The notes below the pieces were generated by a model. It saw only the letters and a list, made by a program, of their open reading frames with translations, was not told the origin of the DNA and made no database searches. Shown piece by piece: positions 1-12,852 of a DNA stretch of 64,000 bases. Source of the DNA: Ectobacillus antri (GTDB taxonomy: Bacteria; Bacillota; Bacilli; Bacillales; Bacillaceae_G); contig NZ_RIAV01000012.1 in assembly GCF_003852715.1 (NCBI RefSeq), forward strand, positions 27,552 through 91,551. The letters are read 5' to 3'. A program made the translations under genes and the position numbers. Numbering within the stretch: position 1 is the first letter of the stretch; every line of letters starts with the position of its first letter.

Positions 1-3819
<3,819 letters not shown>

Positions 3820-3827
<8 letters not shown>

Positions 3828-4743
3828 TTTTCTCACCTGCCACTTTAAATTGAATAATTGCCAGGAATACAATCATGATTACGATGGCATAAGAAACCGT
3901 TGCCGCATACCCAAAATCCGGTGAATACTTAAACGATAAATTGTAAATGTACTGCGAAATGGTCATCGTACTGTTTCCCGGTCCGCCTTTTGTAATATTC
4001 ATAACCTCGTCAAACAACTGCAGTGTACCGATTGTAGACGTAATAGAAGTGAATAGGATAATTGGCTTTAGCATCGGCACAGTAATTTTGAAAAACGTTT
4101 GTATAGAGGAGGCACCATCCATTTTCGCTGCCTCATAAATTGACTGATCAATATTTTGAAGTGCGGATAAAAAGAAAATCATATTGTAACCGGTCCAACG
4201 CCATGTGATTGCGATAATAATGGTTACCTTTGCCCAGAATGGATCTGTCAAAAAGGGAATAGGCGCATTAATAATAGATAACTTCATGAGCATAATGTTG
4301 ATAATACCGTCTTGCCCAAACAAGTATTTAAAAATAACGGAGTATGCAACGAGAGACGTCACAGCTGGCAAGAAAATAGCTGTTCGGTAAAACCCCTTCC
4401 ATTTCAATGCTTGATTGTTTAATAGAACAGAAAAGAAGATTGCCAAAATAATCATTAAGGGTACTTGGATAATCAAATAAAGTAAGGTGTTCTTTACTGT
4501 TGTAAGAAAAATAGGGTCTTTCAGCAATCTTGCGTAGTTCTCAACACCGACAAAGGAAAGATTAGCTCCTTTTCCAGATTGAAAGCTTAAAATAAGTGCT
4601 TGAATCATTGGATAAAAATAAAACATAAAAATCATTGCTGCAGCGACAAGAACGAATGACCAGCCAATTAATGTGCTTTTTAAGCGCAGGTTACGGCTGC
4701 TTGTCTTCACTTGCGGATGCGTATTTGCTTTTGCAGGTATCAT
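3820..4743 (-). CDS. sugar ABC transporter permease, MalF type
   Basis: CUT1 inner-membrane permease (MalF/GanP-like), about 307 aa, with a cytoplasmic N-terminus, six hydrophobic segments and an EAA loop (EAAKMDGASSIQTFFKITVP). The ATG at 4743 follows AAGGAG with 9 bp spacing; the open frame extends a further 20 codons upstream but that part lies in a hairpin-rich intergenic segment and starts poorly. It overlaps the MalG-type gene and is separated from the upstream lipoprotein gene by a strong inverted repeat. It forms the transmembrane channel together with the MalG-type subunit; the ATPase must come from elsewhere. Confidence 0.92.
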
Positions 4744-4777
4744 TTTAATCAGCTCCTTGCCTCTCTTAATAAGAAAA

Positions 4778-4851
4778 CCTCGGAAAGAACTCGCCTGGTA
4801 CATCAGTGACTTCTGTACACTCTGTCAGAAGAAGCCGGCGAATTTCCGAGG
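4778..4851 (-). terminator. inverted repeat between lipoprotein and permease genes
   Basis: CCTCGG at 4778 and CCGAGG at 4851 bound a long stem (CCTCGGAAATTCGCC read on the minus strand pairs with GGCGAGTTCTTTCCGAGG), followed on the minus strand by TTTTCTT. It lies between the binding-protein gene and the permease genes, where a partial terminator or 3'-protective stem would make the binding protein more abundant than the permeases. The structure is seen; attenuation is inferred. Confidence 0.75.
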
Positions 4852-4872
4852 CTTTTTATTATGCGGTTATTT

Positions 4873-6156
4873 TTATTTCAATTGTGCTTCGGCTTGACTT
4901 TGTGCATCCTTCAGCATTTTATCAAGGTCCTTACCCTTCATATAGTTTTGCGCTTCTACGACAAGAATGTCTTCAATTGCATATGTGTGAATACCGTAGT
5001 TAACTTGTGGAATCTGCTCAATCCATTTAGAGAAATCCGCTACAATTTTTTGACCGCCAAAGAATTCGTCAGCGCGTTGGTACACATCATCATTAGCAGC
5101 AGGCTTGTATGTGCCGATTGCACCCATTTCCTTATTTAATGTTTGGTAAAACTCTTTATTAGAACCAAACGTTTTCGCTAAGAAGTCTGCTGCTTTTTCT
5201 TTACCAGGTACGTTCAATACATACCAAGAGCTTCCGCCAAGGTTAGATGCGCTTACTGACTTCTCTACACCAGGAAGTTTAGGGAACGGTACAACTGCCC
5301 ATTTACCAGACTGAGAAGCTTCAGCTTTAATAGAAGGTGTAATCCAGTTTCCTGTAGGAACAGTTGCTACATCTCCGCTGTTAAATGCTGCTACGAATTG
5401 ACTCCAATCCGAAACAGGTTTCACTAAGCCTGAATTCATAATTTCTTTGTACATTTCAAATGCTGCTTTTAATTCTTTATTACCTGCTAAATAAGGCGTT
5501 TTACCGTCTTCTTTTGTATACCAAGAACCTGCCGTTTGTGCCATCATACGAACTAAAGACAGTTCGTTCGGATCTTGTGTCATCATTTGTTTGCCTGTCG
5601 CTTCTTTTACCTTTTTACCAATTTCTAAATACTGTTTCCAATCAATGTTTTGCAAGTCTTCGACTTTATAACCTGCTTTTTCTAAGTAATCTGTTCTTAC
5701 ATATAAACCTGCCACACCTGTGTCAAACGGAACGCCGTAATTTTTACCATTTACACTTGTCGGCGCTACCTTATAAGCAGCAAAATCGTCCGCTTTAAAT
5801 GTGCCTGTCATATCATGAAACATATCTGGATAAGCCTGCAGGAAGCTTTGTGCACGGTAGTCTTCAATCAATACGATGTTTGGAAGACCCTTTGTTGTGC
5901 CAGAACTTAAGCTTGTGTTTAGCTTTTGAATAATGTCAGCCTGCGCATTTTCAACAATTTTAATATTTACGTCTTTATTGTTGTATGTTTCTTTTGCAAT
6001 GTTTAGTGCTTTAATGTTAAAGTTTGGATCCCATGCCCAAATTGTAATCGTATTTGTATCTTTGCCCTCGCTTGATGCTTTATTCGTCTTTGAACCGGAC
6101 GAACATGCTGTCAACATGAGAATACTGACTAAGAAAAATGCCAATACTTTCTTCAT
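4873..6156 (-). CDS. sugar-binding lipoprotein of ABC transporter
   Basis: Extracellular solute-binding protein of the CUT1 sugar family (MalE/GanO-like), 427 aa. It has a lipoprotein signal peptide with lipobox LTAC, the lipidated Cys being residue 18, followed by a Ser/Lys-rich linker (SSGSKTNKASSEGK). The mature part has SBP_bac_1 features. The ATG at 6156 is preceded by GGGGGAAG; the open frame runs upstream to 6342 without a ribosome-binding site. It is the first gene of the operon ending in lacZ, so it should capture the galactoside at the membrane surface. A cre-like site and a weak -35/-10 pair lie 60-80 bp upstream, consistent with glucose repression and with activation by the adjacent AraC-type response regulator (inferred). 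Confidence 0.92.
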   Translation of the reverse strand: MKKVLAFFLVSILMLTACSSGSKTNKASSEGKDTNTITIWAWDPNFNIKALNIAKETYNNKDVNIKIVENAQADIIQKLNTSLSSGTTKGLPNIVLIEDYRAQSFLQAYPDMFHDMTGTFKADDFAAYKVAPTSVNGKNYGVPFDTGVAGLYVRTDYLEKAGYKVEDLQNIDWKQYLEIGKKVKEATGKQMMTQDPNELSLVRMMAQTAGSWYTKEDGKTPYLAGNKELKAAFEMYKEIMNSGLVKPVSDWSQFVAAFNSGDVATVPTGNWITPSIKAEASQSGKWAVVPFPKLPGVEKSVSASNLGGSSWYVLNVPGKEKAADFLAKTFGSNKEFYQTLNKEMGAIGTYKPAANDDVYQRADEFFGGQKIVADFSKWIEQIPQVNYGIHTYAIEDILVVEAQNYMKGKDLDKMLKDAQSQAEAQLK

Positions 6157-6211
6157 TGAGCTTCCCCCTACATTTTTAGTTTTGTAAGCGCAACCATCCT
6201 TACATGCAATT

Positions 6212-6238
6212 ATCATACTATAAATAAAAACGCTTTCA
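6212..6238 (-). promoter_or_regulatory. cre-like site and promoter of galactoside operon
   Basis: On the minus strand TGAAAGCGTTTTTA (6225-6238) matches the catabolite-responsive element consensus except near its 3' end. A -10-like TATGAT lies at 6212-6217. The -35 is poor (ATGAAA), overlapping the cre-like site, which fits a promoter needing an activator. CcpA binding is inferred from sequence similarity only. Confidence 0.55.
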
Positions 6239-6348
6239 TTAGCATGATATTTTCTATCTTTTGTACTATTTTTACAAGATAAACAAGTTCCAAGTTTGGG
6301 ATTGAGATTATTTTTAGAAGTTTGGATTATTTTTAGGAACATACTCTC

Positions 6349-6516
6349 CTATATAAGTATAACTAGAAAAACCGACATTCTGTTTTTGGATGGGAAAGAA
6401 GAGCAGGCAATATATGGTTGCGGTCAGGACTTAAGAGCTACGCGTGTCAAGTAAGAACATACACACGGAGCGAGGCGTTCTGGATATATGGCAAAAAAAC
6501 ATCTCGACTTATATAG
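6349..6516 (+). repeat. MITE-like dispersed repeat, copy 1
   Basis: About 168 bp bounded by CCTATATAAGT on the left and ACTTATATAG on the right, forming terminal inverted repeats. The core (GGTTGCGGTCAGGACTTAAG and GTCAAGTAAGAACA) recurs at 18330-18519 in the opposite orientation and, more diverged, at 55842-55993. Immediately to the right, 6517-6580 carries a second, partial copy beginning GGGAGAGAAGAAC. It has no credible coding capacity; the 87-codon minus frame over 6424-6687 has no ribosome-binding site. A non-autonomous element or a repeated small-RNA cassette are both possible. Confidence 0.7.
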
Positions 6517-6663
6517 ATGGGAGAGAAGAACAGGTGATGCCTGGCTACGGTTGGGACTTATGAGATGATTGTGCTGGGTTAAGTTATTTATTTTGGTACT
6601 TTGATTTCTTTTCTGTTTATCACCCAAAAGAGTGGTAATGCTCCTATCTAAGGTAACATGGAA

Positions 6664-6718
6664 AAATAGACCACCAGTGAAAACCAAGCAAAATCAAGAG
6701 TTTCAGAGGTGGTCTATT
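6664..6718. repeat. GACCAC hairpin, copy 1
   Basis: AAATAGACCACC ... GGTGGTCTATTT forms an inverted repeat with inner GTGAAA and TTTCAG arms. A closely similar hairpin (GACCACTGCTGAAATC ... TTTCAGTAGTGGTC) occurs at 35615-35659. The two share both outer and inner arms, so they look like one dispersed hairpin family rather than two chance terminators. Confidence 0.6.
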
Positions 6719-6746
6719 TCACATACTTCGGTTAAATTTTATCAAC

Positions 6747-6770
6747 AAGGGGCTTTTGGATTAGCCCCTT
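6747..6770 (-). terminator. terminator after histidine kinase gene
   Basis: AAGGGGCTAATCC / AAAAGCCCCTT stem directly after the kinase stop codon on the minus strand. The following tract (GTTGATAAAATTT) is only moderately T-rich. Confidence 0.6.
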
Positions 6771-6773
6771 TTC

Positions 6774-8558
6774 TTAGTCTTTGTTAATTGGCATGGTGAT
6801 ATGTACCTTTGTCCCCTCTCCTAGTTCGCTAGAGATGGTGACGCCGTATTCTTCTCCGTACATAAGTTGAATGCGTTCATGTACATTTTTTACACCAATG
6901 CCTGAGAATAATTGCTGCTTACGCTTTTGCTTTGGTAGTTTTGTTTCAGCAGAAATCTCCATACCGTCACCATTGTCTACGGTTTCGCAAATCAAAGTGC
7001 CGCCATCCTTCCAAATGAGAACATTAATAGAACCTTCATGCTTTTGATTAAAGCCGTGGAAAAAGGCATTTTCCATAAACGGCTGTAGCACTAACTTTGG
7101 CACTTTGTAAGATAGGCAGTCCGGCGAAATAAAGTAATTTACTTTAATACGCTCACCATATCGTTTTTGATTAATCAATACATAATGCTTTAAATTTTCA
7201 ACCTCTTGTGCCACAGTAATGGTTTCACTCACATTACCTACTGTATTTTGCAGAAGTGAAATGAGCGCATGAATAGTTGCTTCTGTTTCTGCCTTCTCAC
7301 CTTGCTGCACCATAAATTTAATGGATGTAAGCGTATTATAGAGAAAATGTGGATTGATTTGCTGCTGGAGGGCAGCAAGCTCTGCATTGCGCCGGAGCTG
7401 CTGCGAAAGGACTAGCTCATCCATATACTCTTGAATTTCATCAAGCATTAAATTAAAGGCTTGACCAATCTCCTTAGTCTCATACGTGCCTGATACAGGC
7501 ACATATTCATCGAAATCATTTTTAGATGCATTAATAATTTTGCGAACCAATAGAGACAATGAATTTGTAACGCGGCGCGTGACTAAAAATACGATTATCA
7601 CTGCAAGGAGCACAATGCCAAGCACGATAAAAATCATATTCTTTTTATCAATTAAATCACCGAACGCTGTTTCTTTATCAATGACATTAAACATGTACAT
7701 ATCAAAGAAAGGAAGATATTCTTTTAGAATTAAATACTCTTTGCCTTTTATTTTGCCAACAAGATAATGGCTGTTATCAGCTTCCATTCTTTCTGCATAC
7801 GTAAGAAGCTTTGTTTCGCTTGTGCCAATTCGCTCCTCTTGACTGCTAGAAATAATCGTTCCTTGGCGGTCTAAGATGTAGAAATCATTTCCCGGGCTTG
7901 TATAGTTATCATACGTACGATGTTTAAACTCGCTCTCCTTGACTGCGAAGTACATCGCACCGTAAATGTTTCCCGTACTGCGCTGCATCAGTGCTTTCGA
8001 TGCAATCATAAACCGTTCTTCACCCGTTCCTGCATTTTTGCGCGGCTGATAATGATAGTGATACATCAGCTTGCGTGGCTGCTTCATAGTTTGCTCAGTA
8101 ATTGAGCTATCCTTCAATTCCATGTCCGATATGGGCCAGTAACTGCGGTCTGTCGTATAGACAAGTCCATTTTTCCCCATAACAAGTACGCTAATATCCT
8201 TGCCTGCCATATACGGCTGCAGACGCTTCATCTGCTGTCCTAGCGTATAGTACGCTTCCATTGTTTCTTGATCCCCCGCATCCTCGGACAGTACACTTTG
8301 TACCGTTCCATTTTGAAGCAGATTATTAGATGCAAGCACAATGGAGTAATTGTAATACTCCATACTGTCCTTTACCTGGCTCATTACCTTGGCGTTCATA
8401 ATACTGAATTTTTCGTAGAAAAAATTCTCGGACATTCGAATGGTTGCCCAGGTGATGGCAACTGACACAATTGTGATAATAAAAATAGTAATGAAGAACA
8501 TAATCGTAAATAAACCATTATATCTAAAGCGCTTTGATATCCATTTCATGGGCAGCAT
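6774..8558 (-). CDS. sensor histidine kinase, YesM type
   Basis: Membrane sensor kinase of the LytS/YesM group (His_kinase PF06580), 594 aa from the first ATG; an internal ATG at 8549 is an equally plausible start because AAGAGA lies 8 bp upstream. A first membrane helix (about residues 15-37) is followed by an extracytoplasmic sensor of about 260 residues, a second helix (about 306-328) and a HAMP segment. The phosphoacceptor is H404 in the QINPHFLYN motif, and the ATP-binding N-box is PFMENAFFHGF. The gene follows its response regulator with 3 bp between stop and start, so they are co-transcribed. In Bacillus this family senses sugars and controls neighbouring uptake operons; control of the lacZ operon is inferred from position. 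Confidence 0.93.
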   Translation of the reverse strand: MLPMKWISKRFRYNGLFTIMFFITIFIITIVSVAITWATIRMSENFFYEKFSIMNAKVMSQVKDSMEYYNYSIVLASNNLLQNGTVQSVLSEDAGDQETMEAYYTLGQQMKRLQPYMAGKDISVLVMGKNGLVYTTDRSYWPISDMELKDSSITEQTMKQPRKLMYHYHYQPRKNAGTGEERFMIASKALMQRSTGNIYGAMYFAVKESEFKHRTYDNYTSPGNDFYILDRQGTIISSSQEERIGTSETKLLTYAERMEADNSHYLVGKIKGKEYLILKEYLPFFDMYMFNVIDKETAFGDLIDKKNMIFIVLGIVLLAVIIVFLVTRRVTNSLSLLVRKIINASKNDFDEYVPVSGTYETKEIGQAFNLMLDEIQEYMDELVLSQQLRRNAELAALQQQINPHFLYNTLTSIKFMVQQGEKAETEATIHALISLLQNTVGNVSETITVAQEVENLKHYVLINQKRYGERIKVNYFISPDCLSYKVPKLVLQPFMENAFFHGFNQKHEGSINVLIWKDGGTLICETVDNGDGMEISAETKLPKQKRKQQLFSGIGVKNVHERIQLMYGEEYGVTISSELGEGTKVHITMPINKD

Positions 8559-8561
8559 CTC

Positions 8562-10097
8562 TTATTTAAAAATTTGTTGTCTTCTAAATTGACTTGGTGA
8601 AGATCCTTGTATCTTTTTAAATACTTTACAGAAATAACTATGGTCAGAATAGCCTACCATGCTGCTAATCTCAGAAATTGGTGCCGTATTAGCAAGTAGT
8701 AGCTTTGTAGCCTCTTCAATTCTGACTCGATTTACATATTCAATAAACCCTTCATCATTATGAGATGAAAAATAGTTAGAGAGATACGATGGGTTAAAGT
8801 GAAAGTGCTTCGCTACTTCCTTAAGTGTCAACGGCTCTGCATAATGCTCGCGAATATATTGCATAATTTCCTTCAAATTTAAATCCTCCTGATAAGCAGG
8901 CACCGCTTCAATGCAAGCTCTTACTTCCTCTATAAATTGCTGCAGTAGTTGAAGGGTTTCCTGTGCAGAGCTTGCTTTATCAATTGCTTGAAAATACGAA
9001 TATCTTGCCTTTTCAAGCTCCTTTACATCATAGTTCATTTGACTTAATAGCACCGTTGTATGAAAAATGATGTTCCCTAAAAGCGACTTAAATTCAAAAA
9101 CATCTTTTGTATAGCAACCGGATAAATTTGACATTTCCTTATCCAAATAATCAAATGCTACGTCGAAATCTCTGCGCTTAAAATCTTCCGTAAAGCGCTC
9201 CATCTGGAAATCATCTGCTTGTGAAGCAGGTGGTAAGGTTTGTTTCATCAACAGCGCTTTTTCCGGAAAATAAAAACGGTATTGAAGCAGCTTCAAAAGC
9301 TCTTCCTTTACAACCTTACCAACCTCTAGGAAATCTACAAAGGGCTCTGACAACGCATAACAAAGCTCCGTACTTTCCGCTGTCATTCTCTCTATAAATG
9401 AAAGTAAATTGGCATCATTTTCGTGCTCATAATTTAATAAAATGATAGCTGTATTTTGATCGTATGAGACTGGATGTGCCGAAAATACAAATTCACCTCC
9501 TTGTAACCGTGCTTCCCATTTTTTCTTCAAGCGCTGCAAAAAATCGGCACTTCCCTTCTCAGAATGCAGCTTTACATCCACACCTAGCACACGAAGGCGT
9601 GAATGCGGCAGTAGGTGTCGTTGCGCCTGCTCCAGCTCCACCTCATAGCCTGAAAGTAACTTGCCAATGATTTGCGAGAGAGACTGTTCCTTTTCTTGCA
9701 TTAGCTGAAAGCCTGGAATTCTCATCATTGCCTTTTGCAAGGCACTCAGCAGCCCTTTGGCATCTAGCTTCGGCTTTAATATATAATCAACCACACCGCT
9801 TTGGAAGGTGGAACGTACATAGTCAAAATCACCAAAGTTGCTTAAAATAATAATTTCAATGTGCGGATAGTGGCTTTTAATCGTTTTTGTCAGTTCTTCT
9901 CCATCCATAATCGGCATCACCATATCTGTCAGCACAATATGCGGATTTGTTTGTTCAATGAGTGCAAGAGCCTCCTGGCCGTTAGACGCTTCTCCCACAA
10001 CCGCAAATCCTTCCTGCTCCCAGTTGATATAATGCTTAATTCCCTGTCTAATTAACAGCTCATCGTCTACAATTAATACTCTACAAAGCTCCCCCAT
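8562..10097 (-). CDS. AraC-type response regulator, YesN type
   Basis: Cytoplasmic response regulator, 511 aa: N-terminal receiver with acidic pocket VDDE and phosphoacceptor D58 in LTDMVMP, a long central segment, and a C-terminal AraC/XylS double helix-turn-helix over the last 100 residues (LTLKEVAKHFHFNPSYLSNY; SMVGYSDHSYFCKVFKK). The ATG at 10097 follows GGGGAG with 7 bp spacing; the open frame to 10136 adds 13 residues without a site. It is transcribed with the YesM-type kinase and probably activates the galactoside operon when phosphorylated. Confidence 0.93.
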   Translation of the reverse strand: MGELCRVLIVDDELLIRQGIKHYINWEQEGFAVVGEASNGQEALALIEQTNPHIVLTDMVMPIMDGEELTKTIKSHYPHIEIIILSNFGDFDYVRSTFQSGVVDYILKPKLDAKGLLSALQKAMMRIPGFQLMQEKEQSLSQIIGKLLSGYEVELEQAQRHLLPHSRLRVLGVDVKLHSEKGSADFLQRLKKKWEARLQGGEFVFSAHPVSYDQNTAIILLNYEHENDANLLSFIERMTAESTELCYALSEPFVDFLEVGKVVKEELLKLLQYRFYFPEKALLMKQTLPPASQADDFQMERFTEDFKRRDFDVAFDYLDKEMSNLSGCYTKDVFEFKSLLGNIIFHTTVLLSQMNYDVKELEKARYSYFQAIDKASSAQETLQLLQQFIEEVRACIEAVPAYQEDLNLKEIMQYIREHYAEPLTLKEVAKHFHFNPSYLSNYFSSHNDEGFIEYVNRVRIEEATKLLLANTAPISEISSMVGYSDHSYFCKVFKKIQGSSPSQFRRQQIFK

Positions 10098-10187
10098 ACA
10101 AACACTCCCCTCAGAGCTCAATGTAAACCTTTTCATATATTGTACTACAACTGTCGTATTGCGAAAAGAATCGGCTTCTGAGTAAAG

Positions 10188-10258
10188 CAGCTGTTTTTCC
10201 GGTCAGTTTTCGTAAGATTTCGGTCACTTTTTATGAGATTCCGGTCAGTTTGTTGTAT
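10188..10258. repeat. short CCGGTCA tandem repeat
   Basis: Three imperfect units of about 22-24 bp, each with TTCCGGTCAGTTT or TTTCGGTCACTTT, lie upstream of the response regulator gene. The same motif recurs in the intergenic stretch at 45757-45833 and resembles the CGGCCGA core of the large array at 59443-59905. Confidence 0.55.
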
Positions 10259-10300
10259 ATATCAGCTACTTTTTCCGTATTCTGGTCACCACCAAACAAA

Positions 10301-10325
10301 AGTAGCCCTCTCATTTGAGAGGACT
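10301..10325 (-). terminator. terminator of sucrose operon
   Basis: AGTCCTCTC AAAT GAGAGGGCT on the minus strand followed by TTTTGTTT, directly downstream of the fructokinase stop. The stem is nearly identical to the one at 21460-21484. Confidence 0.8.
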
Positions 10326-10328
10326 AGC

Positions 10329-11303
10329 TTATCTCTTCTTTATAAACGCTTCAATCTCCGTCACTGTTGGCAACGCACTAATTCCGCCTTTTTGCGTTGT
10401 TGTCAATGCCCCACTCGCATTCGCAAAAGCAAGCAATTCGTCGGCATACTGCTCCACAAACTGTGTCAGATTTGTTGTCTCTACATTCTGCTCCAGCAGC
10501 TTAAACAAAAAGCCACCGATAAAAGCATCACCCGCGCCGGTCGTGTCGGCCACCTGCACCTGATAGCCCGAACCAAAGCGCTCAAACTGTTTGGTTATAA
10601 CTGTCGCTCCGGCGCCTCCTTGTGTGTAGACAACAACTTCCACATCACCTCGAAACAGAGAACGCAGCGCTTCTGCCTCTTCTTCAATGCCTGTAATAAA
10701 CGTAAGCTCTTCATCTGATATCTTTACAATGTGTGCAAGCGGCAAAAATTCTAAAATCGCCGCGCGGCAAGCTTCTTCACTTTCCCAAAGCGGCAGGCGC
10801 ACGTTCGGGTCAAAACTGATGATGCCTTGCTTTGCTTTTACGAGCTCAATTGCTCGTTTATGAGCAGCTTTCATTGGCGATTCCACCAAATCAACTGAGC
10901 AAAAATGCAAATAATCTCCTGTTCCAAAGCTTTCTTCATCAAGCTCGTCCGCCTCTAAAAGCAGGTCGGCGGAAGGATTGCGGTAGAAGGTGAACTGTCT
11001 TTCGCCCTCACTACTTAATGCGACAAAAGCAAGTCCTGTGTTCGCCTTATCTGTGCGCAAAATATGTGAGGTATCTACGCCAAGGTTTGCTACTGTTTCA
11101 ATGAGAAAATCACCAAACGCATCTTTTCCGAGCTTTGTGATAAGCCTAGAGGGTGCACCGTATTTAGCAACAGCAGCTGCTACATTTGCCGGCGCGCCGC
11201 CCGGTGCTTTTTCGAAAGAGATAACATCCTTTAATGCTGTACCTTTTTCTTGTGGGATAAAATCGATTAACATTTCTCCAATTGCATGCAGTTTCTTCAT
11301 CAT
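10329..11303 (-). CDS. scrK: fructokinase, PfkB family
   Basis: Ribokinase/PfkB-family sugar kinase, about 324 aa, that phosphorylates fructose released from sucrose 6-phosphate. The C-terminal PfkB signature is clear (DTTGAGDAFIGGF, with the catalytic Asp), and the N-terminal GGAPANVA motif is present. The start is one of two adjacent ATGs (11303 or 11300) preceded by GAGGGTGAT; the open frame to 11327 overlaps the upstream gene. It lies 7 bp after scrB and ends the operon. Fructose specificity rests on the operon context rather than on residues. Confidence 0.9.
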   Translation of the reverse strand: MMKKLHAIGEMLIDFIPQEKGTALKDVISFEKAPGGAPANVAAAVAKYGAPSRLITKLGKDAFGDFLIETVANLGVDTSHILRTDKANTGLAFVALSSEGERQFTFYRNPSADLLLEADELDEESFGTGDYLHFCSVDLVESPMKAAHKRAIELVKAKQGIISFDPNVRLPLWESEEACRAAILEFLPLAHIVKISDEELTFITGIEEEAEALRSLFRGDVEVVVYTQGGAGATVITKQFERFGSGYQVQVADTTGAGDAFIGGFLFKLLEQNVETTNLTQFVEQYADELLAFANASGALTTTQKGGISALPTVTEIEAFIKKR

Positions 11304-11310
11304 ATCACCC

Positions 11311-12792
11311 TCATATTGAAATGCCATCTTTCATCGTATATTTTGTAAATGTGTATGCGACTGTACCGTTGCTAAATACATTGATGCCTTTTGAATCTTC
11401 CTTAGGAAACACGCGTGTCGTGAAAACAACTTCTCCATTATTAATGAAGATTTCGGCAATGCTGCGGTCGACAAAGATGTGTACCTTTACATCGCCGGAA
11501 AGGTTGATTGCTTCACTTCTTACAAAGCCGTATTCACCGCCAAAGGCATTTTCAAATTGCTCACGGTTTACGGTGACAACCTGGGCGTCTTTCTCGAACG
11601 TCAAAACAAGGCGCTCTTCCTCTGAGGCAAACAGCTCAACGCCAAACTTTGTGGCATCAGCAGGCTTGAAATGAAGCTCAAGTTCATAAGATGTATCTTC
11701 ATTCGCAACTGCTTCATAACCCTGCACCTCACCTTGACCGGAAATAAGTTGTCCGCGCAGCAACGCCATTTGCTTTGCTGGTTTCTGCAGAAACTTGCCG
11801 TTTTCAATGCTTAACTCACGCGGTATGCTTAAGCAATGCGCCCAGCCTTCCTGATCTGTCGGGTACGCCACCTCTCCGCTGCCTGCCCAGGCAAACAACA
11901 TACGTTTGCCGTTCTCATCTTCAAACGTTTGCGGTGCATAAAAATCAAAGCCTTTGTCCAATTCTTGATAAAACTCCACTTCAAATTGCAGCTGTTTTAC
12001 ATTAAGTGAGCCCACCGCTACTACAACATTGTATACATTATGATACGAATGACCAGAAGGGGCAATGCCCTGCGGTGAGAAAATAAATACATCTTTACCA
12101 TCGAGCTCAAAATAATCCGGACACTCCCACATATAGCCCTGCAGATCGATAGCCACATCCAGCTCACCTTTAAACGTCCAGTTCAGTGCATCAGATGATT
12201 CATACACCACAATTGCACCTGTTAAGTCCTCTCGCTGCGCACCTAAAAGCATATAATATGTGTCGTCCTTACGAAATACCTTCGGATCGCGAACATGACC
12301 GGTATAGCCCTTTGGTGTACCAGCTACAACCGGATTGTGTTCGTATTTTGTAATATGGCCGCTTTCTTCCATAATGGCTAAGCACTGATTAGCAGACCGT
12401 TCGACCGGTCCGTATTTAAGGTTGCCTGTATAATATAAATACAGCTTGCCGTCCACTTCAATAGAAGCACCGGAGTATGCACCATGTGATTCATAATCCT
12501 CAATAGGCACAAGTGCAACTGGCATGCGCTCCCAGTTCACAAGATCCTTCGATTTCACATGCGCCCAGTGCTTCATACCGTGCATCGCATCGAACGGATA
12601 CCACTGATAAAATACATGATACTCTCCTTTATAAAACGCCAAGCCATTCGGATCGTTCATCAACCCAAATTGCGGATGGATATGAAAGCGCGGCTTCCAT
12701 ATAGAGTGAAGTGACTTTTCTCTAAGTGCCTCCAGCTCTCCTTTACCAGCTTCTAAAATCGTTCTGTACTTTGGCTCTCTATATCGATTCAT
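11311..12792 (-). CDS. scrB: sucrose-6-phosphate hydrolase, GH32
   Basis: Glycoside hydrolase family 32 enzyme, 493 aa, that splits sucrose 6-phosphate, the PTS product, into glucose 6-phosphate and fructose. The beta-fructosidase motif NDPNG has the nucleophile D47; RDPKVF (transition-state stabiliser) and WECPDYF (acid/base Glu) follow in order, with a C-terminal beta-sandwich containing the DRSIAEIFINNGE motif. The ATG at 12792 has AAGGGA 7 bp upstream; a GTG at 12798 lies too close to that site. It sits between the scrA PTS gene and scrK. Confidence 0.95.
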   Translation of the reverse strand: MNRYREPKYRTILEAGKGELEALREKSLHSIWKPRFHIHPQFGLMNDPNGLAFYKGEYHVFYQWYPFDAMHGMKHWAHVKSKDLVNWERMPVALVPIEDYESHGAYSGASIEVDGKLYLYYTGNLKYGPVERSANQCLAIMEESGHITKYEHNPVVAGTPKGYTGHVRDPKVFRKDDTYYMLLGAQREDLTGAIVVYESSDALNWTFKGELDVAIDLQGYMWECPDYFELDGKDVFIFSPQGIAPSGHSYHNVYNVVVAVGSLNVKQLQFEVEFYQELDKGFDFYAPQTFEDENGKRMLFAWAGSGEVAYPTDQEGWAHCLSIPRELSIENGKFLQKPAKQMALLRGQLISGQGEVQGYEAVANEDTSYELELHFKPADATKFGVELFASEEERLVLTFEKDAQVVTVNREQFENAFGGEYGFVRSEAINLSGDVKVHIFVDRSIAEIFINNGEVVFTTRVFPKEDSKGINVFSNGTVAYTFTKYTMKDGISI

Positions 12793-12852
12793 ATGCACGT
12801 CCCTTTCTACTGTTGTAACGTAAGAAGAGAGGAATTTCTTCCTCTCAATCTA

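Noticed and set aside
6424..6687. 87-codon minus-strand frame
   Set aside because: Lies over the dispersed repeat, has no ribosome-binding site, and its composition is not protein-like.
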